From: JAAYJM01 sp964498585
GTDB lineage: Bacteria > Bacteroidota > Ignavibacteria > Kapaibacteriales > UBA2268
Reading direction: 5' to 3'
Assembly (NCBI GenBank): GCA_964498585.1
Contig: CAZCHH010000022.1
Span: 1-49,238 of the forward strand
DNA: 49,238 bases
This document shows, in pieces, positions 42,254 through 47,829 of the stretch. Under the pieces are notes generated by a model. That model was not told the DNA's origin. It searched no databases and saw only the letters and a list, made by a program, of their open reading frames with translations. Position numbers and translations under genes: made by a program. The first letter of the stretch is position 1. Each line of letters starts with the position of its first letter.

Positions 42254-43361
42254 TCGTTTGCAATATTTTAATTTCGTTTTCTTCTAATTTGTGTATTTTG
42301 GAATTTGCTGTGTTAATTTCTTCAATTAATTTCTCTTTGAACATTTTTTTTAAAACATTAGTAACATGCTTTGGCAAACATTTATTCTTTAAACCAAAAA
42401 TATATGCATCTTTATTTGTTTTGATTTGCCGTTCTAAAATTAATATTTCTAAATTAGCTGATAGATTTTCAATTTTTAATGGATTATCGTTAAAAAGGGT
42501 TGATGAAATATAACTTGGCTCATGATCAATATTGTAATCAGCTTCACCAACTATTGAATCAATTTTCCAACATATATTTTGAAATTTTTCTGCTCCATAA
42601 ATATGGTTAGAGCCAAATATTAATCCGTAGTAATTCCTGTTGTTTTTTATTGAAAAATGTCCAATATAATATTCTTTATTTTTAGGGATTTTATTTTCAA
42701 AATATTCAGCAATAGCTTTATGGCATTGATTGGGAGCTTTACCTTCAAAACTTAAACCTTGAAACCTATCAAAAAACCTTGATTCCTTAAAACGTCTAAT
42801 GAAAGAAGAAGGTATAAAACAAATAAAGTCAGTTCGTGGAAGATTGATTAATTCATTAAATACGTTATCATTAAAATTCAAGCCGAAAGGATCTAAAAAT
42901 ATAATTTTCGGTTCTTTCTTATATTCCTTTAATATTTCAATAACTTTAAAGAAATAATCTTTAAAATCATTATTTCTAATAATTAAATTTTTATTCTTCT
43001 CCAACACACACAAATCATTTTTAAATATATGGCAATCTATTTTACAATTATTTAAATAACCATCAATATTATTTTTTAAAATATCATATTCTTTTTTGTC
43101 ATTTAAAATTAAAAAAATATTTTTTCTCTTTTCAATTATTACATCACAATAGTTTGTAATTGTCTCCATAATGTTTAAAGATGTCCCAAATTCACCTTTT
43201 TCATCCATTCCTCTACCAGCAAAAAAATCACAAATAAAGATATTCTTCATTCCTTTAGCATGAATAAAAACAGGCAGTGCTTCATTAAAATAATCATCAA
43301 AGATTTTTAATTTTAATTTTGTGCTATTATTAAAACCATTTGAGAAAAAATTATTTTTCAT
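42240..43361 (-). CDS. tcmP: Three-Cys-motif partner protein TcmP
   Basis: A 373-residue protein recognised as TcmP, the conserved partner of the three-Cys-motif family. Its N-terminal half looks like a Rossmann methyltransferase fold: FICDFFAGRGMD (42-53) resembles the cofactor loop, and IIFLDPFGLNF (153-163) a catalytic DPxx motif. A C-terminal region (about 300-370) is rich in Lys and Glu and could be a winged helix. Members occur in phages and mobile islands and have no proven activity that I know of. The overlap with the downstream partner gene supports a two-component system. Upstream lies an assembly gap, so the promoter region may be incomplete. Confidence 0.8.
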   Translation of the reverse strand: MKNNFFSNGFNNSTKLKLKIFDDYFNEALPVFIHAKGMKNIFICDFFAGRGMDEKGEFGTSLNIMETITNYCDVIIEKRKNIFLILNDKKEYDILKNNIDGYLNNCKIDCHIFKNDLCVLEKNKNLIIRNNDFKDYFFKVIEILKEYKKEPKIIFLDPFGLNFNDNVFNELINLPRTDFICFIPSSFIRRFKESRFFDRFQGLSFEGKAPNQCHKAIAEYFENKIPKNKEYYIGHFSIKNNRNYYGLIFGSNHIYGAEKFQNICWKIDSIVGEADYNIDHEPSYISSTLFNDNPLKIENLSANLEILILERQIKTNKDAYIFGLKNKCLPKHVTNVLKKMFKEKLIEEINTANSKIHKLEENEIKILQTNENN

Positions 43362-43458
43362 TATATTTAAAATTTATATTTTACAAAACTTTATTTTTCA
43401 AATGTTTCTTTTTTCTATACATTTTTCTTTATTTTTCTCTATTTTTAACTAAAACAAG

Positions 43459-43468
43459 NNNNNNNNNN
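43459..43468. other. Assembly gap (10 N)
   Basis: Ten unknown bases, directly followed by a short tandem repeat (AATTAAC units). The true distance between the TcmP gene and the small gene at 43482 is therefore uncertain. Confidence 0.99.
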
Positions 43469-43481
43469 TAATAATTAACAA

Positions 43482-43688
43482 TTAACAATTACTTCGCCAC
43501 TTTTCCATATCTCTATCTGCATCTTCAAAAGTTTTGTATTTATATACTCCTTTGGGGTATTTGGTTTTACATAAAGCGGTAGCAGTTTTGAAGAGTTTTT
43601 CAATTCGCTTAAAATACTCTTTATCCGGTTCAAAGCACCAAAGAGCTTTTTCAGCTTCCTCAAATGTTTTATATTTAATTATCGGCAT
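43482..43688 (-). CDS. Small conserved protein, probable partner of a nucleotidyltransferase
   Basis: A 68-residue protein, MPIIKYKTFEEAEKALW..., with a second related stretch near the end (YKYKTFEDADRDMEKW). I recall short proteins of this kind lying directly downstream of nucleotidyltransferase-like genes, in likely toxin-antitoxin pairs. Here its ATG overlaps the end of exactly such a fragment (43675-43821). An overlapping frame at 43475-43663 is the weaker alternative. Function unknown; with its partner broken it may be a remnant. Confidence 0.6.
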   Translation of the reverse strand: MPIIKYKTFEEAEKALWCFEPDKEYFKRIEKLFKTATALCKTKYPKGVYKYKTFEDADRDMEKWRSNC

Positions 43689-43821
43689 TTCTTTTTATTA
43701 ATTCTTTTAAAAAGAGTAAATCTAATTTATCTTTTTCTCTGTATGTGTTGCTTTTCATTTCAATTAATGCTTTTGGAGTAGCAACTTTTACTTTAATTCC
43801 TTCAAGTTCCAATATAATAAA
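43675..43821 (-). pseudogene. C-terminal fragment of a nucleotidyltransferase-like protein
   Basis: A 48-codon open stretch reading ILELEGIKVKVATPKALIEM and then KSNTYREKDKLDLLFLKELI. This looks like the last part of a DUF6036/AbiEii-type nucleotidyltransferase, whose N-terminal catalytic part (normally with a GSxxxxxD motif) is absent. A TAA precedes the fragment at 43822-43824. It overlaps the start of the 68-residue gene. I read it as the decayed partner of that gene. Confidence 0.55.
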
Positions 43822-43839
43822 TTAAATAATTAAAAAAAT

Positions 43840-44223
43840 TTACCAAATTTTTTCAATTTTATAATTGTTAAAAGCAATGTCTTTTGAAATAATTGGTAAA
43901 TTTTCTGTAATAGCTTGAGATATAATCATTCTATCAAATGGGTCTCTATGAAAAAATTGAAGATTGTATAGGATTTCAAAATTTTTCTTTTCTAAAGACA
44001 AAATTTCAATATTTAAATTGATTAATTCATCATAAATATTTGAAATACTTTGTTTTAAATTTAATTTGTGCAAACTTGCTTTAATTGTAATTTCCCAAAT
44101 GCTTACAATACTAAGATATAATTCATTATCTGGATTATCAATTATATTCAGTGCATTTCTGCTTAATTGTTTATCATCTTCAACATACCAAATATATGAA
44201 TGAGTATCAAGCAAATATTTCAT
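43840..44223 (-). CDS. vapC: PIN-domain toxin, VapC-like
   Basis: A 127-residue PIN-domain ribonuclease. Acidic active-site residues appear in order: D6 (LLDTHSYIWY), E44 (SIVSIWEITIK), D95 (FFHRDPFDRMIISQA) and D114 (IISKDIAF). HRDPFDRM is a hallmark of this subgroup. It starts 4 bases inside the antitoxin stop, the standard antitoxin-toxin order, and probably cleaves RNA when free of the antitoxin. No damage is visible. Confidence 0.88.
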   Translation of the reverse strand: MKYLLDTHSYIWYVEDDKQLSRNALNIIDNPDNELYLSIVSIWEITIKASLHKLNLKQSISNIYDELINLNIEILSLEKKNFEILYNLQFFHRDPFDRMIISQAITENLPIISKDIAFNNYKIEKIW

Positions 44224-44435
44224 TCGGAATACTCCTTGAAATCTTCTAAAGGTTCGTCGAAATCGTTACTCATATTATAAAGTCCTTTTGAAATACCAAG
44301 TCCGCCACGAGATTTTTTATTTACTGGCTCAGCTATATTTGCTTTTTTTAACAAATCCTCAATTAAAGCATTTACTTCAATTTTATAATGCTCTGGAAGT
44401 TTTTCAAATTTTTTCAATATAGTTATTGTTGACAT
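44220..44435 (-). CDS. vapB: DUF2281-like antitoxin, VapB type
   Basis: A 71-residue protein. The N-terminal half (TILKKFEKLPEHYKIEVNALIEDLL) is helical and matches DUF2281-type antitoxins; the acidic C-terminal tail (SNDFDEPLEDFKEYSE) would bind the toxin and cover its active site. It lies directly upstream of the PIN toxin, with a 4-base overlap. The pair should repress its own promoter, in the 130-base AT-rich gap upstream, where I see no clear operator. Confidence 0.8.
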   Translation of the reverse strand: MSTITILKKFEKLPEHYKIEVNALIEDLLKKANIAEPVNKKSRGGLGISKGLYNMSNDFDEPLEDFKEYSE

Positions 44436-44566
44436 ATTGTAATTATCTAAAATTCATAATATTAATTATTTGACGAATTATAATAATGTTTATTTAAATT
44501 ATTGTTTTACTTGAAATTGTTTATTTGATGACAGTGTTATTTTGTAAAAAAAAATATAATATTCAA

Positions 44567-44659
44567 TTAAGTCGGAAATTTCTTCTGTATGAAAATAAAA
44601 TCTACTTGTTCCTTTTCAAGTTGCTCAATAATTTTTAATATGTTGCTTAGTTCGGGCAT
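44567..44659 (-). CDS. Possible 30-residue peptide or gene fragment
   Basis: ATG at 44659 opens MPELSNILKIIEQLEKEQVD, then FIFIQKKFPT and a stop. It is a plausible amphipathic helix, but too short to assign. It begins 2 bases before the zinc-ribbon gene's stop on the same strand, so it may be coupled or may be the start of a truncated gene. Confidence 0.25.
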   Translation of the reverse strand: MPELSNILKIIEQLEKEQVDFIFIQKKFPT

Positions 44660-44660
44660 T

Positions 44661-44870
44661 TTATTTCTTTAATACAACTTTTTTGAATTTTTTTGAACTC
44701 TCTTCATCAACTTCAGAGCCACATTCACGACAATATATTGAATATTCATTAATAAATTCTGTATGAATAATATTAAATTCACCTTTTTCAAAAGACATTA
44801 TATCATATTGAAATGGATCTGTAATAAACTCATCAGAACCACAATCAGGACAAACATTATTCTTTTTCAT
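44661..44870 (-). CDS. Small zinc-ribbon protein
   Basis: A 69-residue protein with two CxxC pairs: CPDCGSDEF near the N-terminus and CRECGSEVD near residue 48, forming a zinc ribbon or rubredoxin-like knuckle around an acidic middle (QYDIMSFEKGEFN). Family not recognised. Such proteins are frequent in mobile islands and may bind nucleic acid or a partner protein. It follows the 55-residue gene on the same strand. Confidence 0.65.
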   Translation of the reverse strand: MKKNNVCPDCGSDEFITDPFQYDIMSFEKGEFNIIHTEFINEYSIYCRECGSEVDEESSKKFKKVVLKK

Positions 44871-44903
44871 AAGTTTTCTGATTAATAATGAAACTTTTTG
44901 AAT

Positions 44904-45071
44904 TTATTCAATTTCCCTATTTTCATATATTTGTATTGCTTCTTCAATGCTGCCAAAAACATACTCAGCCATTTCTTCTGTTGTTGAATAGCTTGTCATA
45001 TCTTCAAATTCTCTTAAAACAAATTCTTGAAAATCAGTAGAATCTAATATTTCTTCATTTTCTTTTTCCAT
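44904..45071 (-). CDS. Small acidic protein, 55 residues
   Basis: Translated by hand from the ATG at 45071: MEKENEEILDSTDFQEFVLR, then EFEDMTSYSTTEEMAEYVFG and SIEEAIQIYENREIE. It is strongly acidic and mostly helical, with a purine-rich AAAGGGAAAAA before the start. No family recognised. It leads the small-gene run of the accessory block and might be an antitoxin-like or inhibitor protein, but nothing shows that directly. Confidence 0.5.
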   Translation of the reverse strand: MEKENEEILDSTDFQEFVLREFEDMTSYSTTEEMAEYVFGSIEEAIQIYENREIE

Positions 45072-45089
45072 TTTTTCCCTTTCTTTTTA

Positions 45090-45399
45090 GTCATACGAGC
45101 AACAAGTTGTTCGTATGACCTTTTTTAAAGATGGATTCTGACATCCGNNNNNNNNNNNNNNNNNNNNNNNNNNNNNNNNNNNNNNNNNNNNNNNNNNNNN
45201 NNNNNNNNNNNNNNNNNNNNNNNNNNNNNNNNNNNNNNNNNNNNNNNAAGTTGTTCGTATGACCTTTTTTAAAGATGGATTCTGACATCCGTCAGAATGA
45301 CTGGCTTTTTCTTTCGTAATTTACTTCTCCAGTTATACGAGCAACAAGTTGTTCGTATGACCTTTTTTAAAGATGGATTCTGACATCCGTCAGAATGAC
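45090..45399. repeat. Tandem array of repeat family D, interrupted by the assembly gap
   Basis: Unit of about 68 bases: GTCATACGAGCAACAAGTTG, TTCGTATGACC, a T/A-rich spacer, then GGATTCTGACATCCGTCAGAATGAC. Copies at 45090-45147 (cut by the gap), 45248-45301 (starting inside the unit) and 45332-45399. The unit contains two hairpins: GTCATACGA / TCGTATGAC and ATTCTGAC / GTCAGAAT. Confidence 0.85.
45148..45247. other. Assembly gap (100 N)
   Basis: A run of 100 N, the usual placeholder length for a gap of unknown size. Both edges lie inside family D repeat units, so the gap was probably caused by the repeat. Additional sequence may be missing here. Confidence 0.99.
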
Positions 45400-45407
45400 T
45401 AAATTTT

Positions 45408-45439
45408 ACTTTCGTAAAGTTTCTTAACTTTGCGAAAGT
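45408..45439. repeat. Repeat family E hairpin, copy 2, possible sufD terminator
   Basis: ACTTTCGTAAAGTT pairs with AACTTTGCGAAAGT. It lies 11 bases past the sufD stop on the minus strand and matches the copy downstream of sufU. Confidence 0.6.
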
Positions 45440-45450
45440 TTTACAACCAC

Positions 45451-46791
45451 TTACAAATTATCACAAAAGTAAATATCTTCTTCAGCAAATCTTTCTGCTA
45501 CTAATCTTTTAACGTAGTCGCGCAGTTCTGCAATGCTGATTTTTTCTACGATTTCGCTTGCAAAAGCATTCAAAAGCAGCGCTTTGGCTTTTTTTTCTGA
45601 AATACCGCGGGAAAGCAGATAATAAAGCTGTTCCTTATCAAGATTGCCGCAGGTAGCACCGTGAGAGCATTTCACATCATCAGCAAATATTTCAAGTTGT
45701 GGTTTTGAATTGATTGTAGCGTCATTTGACAGAAGAATGTTCTTATTCGATTGATAAGCTGAGGTTTGCTGTGCATCTTTCCAAACGTAGATTTTACCAT
45801 TGAAAACAGCTGTAGCTTCATTATCAATTATGCCTTTATAGAGTTCGCTGCTTGTGCAGTTTGGTTTGGCGTGGTCGATTCTGGAATGGTTATCCACAAA
45901 ATCCTTTTGCCCAATGAAATACATTCCGTAAAGGTTCGTTTGGCATAGCTCCTCGTCAAGATAAGCCCCCAAAGTATTTCTGTTGAATGCGCCTTTGAGC
46001 GTAATTGTGTTGTTTGTATAAATCGAAGTTCGCTTTTGTTGAACTTGAGTAGAGTCAATATAATATGAATTATTGTTGTTTTGGACTTTGTAATGCTCAA
46101 TATTTGCAAATCTTTTGAGGATAATTTCAGTAACAGCATTTTGAAAAACCGGCTTATCTCCAATAGTATGATATGTTTCGTATATTTTCAACTGACTACA
46201 TTCACCAACGATGATTAAATTGCGTGGCTGAATAATTGGAGCGTTGTTAAAAGCGGTATTAATGTAAATAATGTGGATTGGATGTTCTAAAATAACTCCT
46301 TCATTAGCACGAATATAGCAGCCATCAGTTGCAAACATAGTATTTAGTGCAACGAAAGGGTCTTTCTCAAAATTTGCATATTGAGCAAAATGCTTTTCAA
46401 TAGTGGCAGCTTTATAAACCATAGCTTCGGCTAAACTACCGATTTTAATTCTTTCGGATTCAGTGTTAATTCGGGATAATTCCTTAGAAAATCGTCCGTT
46501 AATTAAAACAACGATATTATCTTTTTTCCCGTTAATCAAAAATTCCTTTATGTCAGTTATGCCTTTATAATTGATTTCATCTTCAGTGGGAAATTTAAAA
46601 TCATTATTGAAAATGAATGAAGTATCGGCGTATTTCCACTCTTCATTTTTTTTTGTAGGAAAACCAATAGAGTTAAAGCTATTTTGAGCATTATTTCTTA
46701 TAGTTTTAAGCTTGGCTGGAAATCTTCCGTTAGTTCTTTTGGAAAATTCAACGAAGCTATCATTTATTTGATTAATAAAATCTTCTTTCAT
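45451..46791 (-). CDS. sufD: Fe-S cluster assembly protein SufD
   Basis: A 446-residue SufB/SufD-family protein, a scaffold subunit working with SufC and SufB. The N-terminal helical region (FPTKKNEEWKYADTSFI) leads to the beta-helix core, ending in the family's conserved block: FVDNHSRIDHAKPNCTSSEL, FNGKIYVWKDAQQTSAYQSN, LEIFADDVKCSHGATCGNLD and the helical LYYLLSRGISEKKAKALLL. The His of KCSHGAT, important for assembly, is present. It starts 12 bases after sufC. Downstream the suf series breaks off into repeats and accessory genes instead of running into sufS. Confidence 0.93.
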   Translation of the reverse strand: MKEDFINQINDSFVEFSKRTNGRFPAKLKTIRNNAQNSFNSIGFPTKKNEEWKYADTSFIFNNDFKFPTEDEINYKGITDIKEFLINGKKDNIVVLINGRFSKELSRINTESERIKIGSLAEAMVYKAATIEKHFAQYANFEKDPFVALNTMFATDGCYIRANEGVILEHPIHIIYINTAFNNAPIIQPRNLIIVGECSQLKIYETYHTIGDKPVFQNAVTEIILKRFANIEHYKVQNNNNSYYIDSTQVQQKRTSIYTNNTITLKGAFNRNTLGAYLDEELCQTNLYGMYFIGQKDFVDNHSRIDHAKPNCTSSELYKGIIDNEATAVFNGKIYVWKDAQQTSAYQSNKNILLSNDATINSKPQLEIFADDVKCSHGATCGNLDKEQLYYLLSRGISEKKAKALLLNAFASEIVEKISIAELRDYVKRLVAERFAEEDIYFCDNL

Positions 46792-46803
46792 AAAGTTCCT
46801 TAT

Positions 46804-47565
46804 TTAATTTGATGAAACTTCTTTTTTAATCCAGTCGTAGCCCTTTTCTTCCAATTCAAAAGCTAATTCTTTGGTGCCGGATTTCACTATTCTGCCTTGA
46901 TAAAGGACGTGAACAAAATCTGGAACAATAAAATTCAGCAGTCGTTGATAGTGGGTTATTACAAGGAAACCGTTATCTTTGTTTTGCAAGCGGTTAACTC
47001 CATTAGCAACGATTTTCAAAGCATCTATATCAAGACCGGAATCTGTTTCGTCTAAAACCGCAAGTCGTGGCTCAAGCATAGCCATTTGAAAAACTTCATT
47101 GCGTTTTTTTTCTCCACCAGAAAAACCTTCATTAACAGAGCGATGTAAAAAATCGGATTTGATTTCAACGAGGGCTGCTTTTTCTTTCATCATTTGCAGA
47201 AAGTCCATTGCATCAATTGGCTCTAATCCAAGGTGTTTGCGTTTTTCGTTCAAAGCAGTTTTCATAAAATTTGCTGTTGATACTCCGGGAATTTCAACAG
47301 GGTATTGGAATGCAAGAAAAATTCCTTCTCTTGCTCTGGCTTCAGGTGGCATATCAAGCAAGTTTTTTCCAAGATAAGTAACTTTACCTTCGGTAACTTC
47401 AAATTCTGTTCTACCGGAAAGAACTGAAGCGAGAGTACTTTTTCCGGAGCCGTTTGGTCCCATAATTGCGTGCACTTCGCCAGCATTAATTGTTAAATTT
47501 ATCCCATTTAATATGGGCTTATCATTGATATTTACTTTCAGATTTTCAACTTTTAGTAATTCCAT
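46804..47565 (-). CDS. sufC: Fe-S cluster assembly ATPase SufC
   Basis: A 253-residue ABC-type ATPase that drives conformational change in the SufBCD scaffold. Walker A MGPNGSGKST (35-44), Q-loop AFQYPVEIPG, signature FSGGEKKRNE, Walker B LAVLDETDSGLD and the switch His in VITHYQRLL are all intact. Length is typical. It is followed closely by sufD. The expected sufB is not upstream: there the window has 260 bases of simple repeats and a methyltransferase gene, so sufB must be elsewhere. Confidence 0.95.
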   Translation of the reverse strand: MELLKVENLKVNINDKPILNGINLTINAGEVHAIMGPNGSGKSTLASVLSGRTEFEVTEGKVTYLGKNLLDMPPEARAREGIFLAFQYPVEIPGVSTANFMKTALNEKRKHLGLEPIDAMDFLQMMKEKAALVEIKSDFLHRSVNEGFSGGEKKRNEVFQMAMLEPRLAVLDETDSGLDIDALKIVANGVNRLQNKDNGFLVITHYQRLLNFIVPDFVHVLYQGRIVKSGTKELAFELEEKGYDWIKKEVSSN

Positions 47566-47620
47566 AGTTTTTCTTTATTTATTAATTCTTAAATTTCTTT
47601 TTTTAGCTTTCAGCTTTTTG

Positions 47621-47828
47621 TTTATGGTTTATAGTTTATGGTCTATAGTTTATGGTCTATGGTTTATTGTTTTATAGTTTATAGTTTATAGTTTTTTAGT
47701 CATTGGTCATTAGTCATTAGTCATTAGTAAATATTCCAATAACCTAATAACTCAATAACTCAATAACCCATAACCCAATAACCCAATAACCCAATAACCC
47801 ATTAATCAATAATCACTAATCATTAATC
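47621..47828. repeat. Mixed short tandem repeats
   Basis: Successive simple arrays: TTTATGGTTTATAG variants (47621-47695), TTAGTCA units (about 47697-47727), AATAACCC/AATAACTC units (47737-47802), then ATTAATCA and AATTAAC units running into the stop of the next gene. They fill the gap upstream of sufC. Confidence 0.85.
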
Positions 47829-47829
47829 A

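Noticed and set aside
43475..43663. 62-codon frame overlapping the small gene at 43482-43688
   Set aside because: The other frame has a familiar internal repeat (KYKTFEEA / KYKTFEDA) and overlaps its likely partner fragment in the usual way.
45091..45288. Open frame across the 100-N gap
   Set aside because: Its residues on both sides are identical repeat translation and the middle is unknown sequence.
45090..45399. CRISPR-like array
   Set aside because: Units are direct repeats of about 68 bases with no unique spacers of constant length, and no cas gene is in the window.
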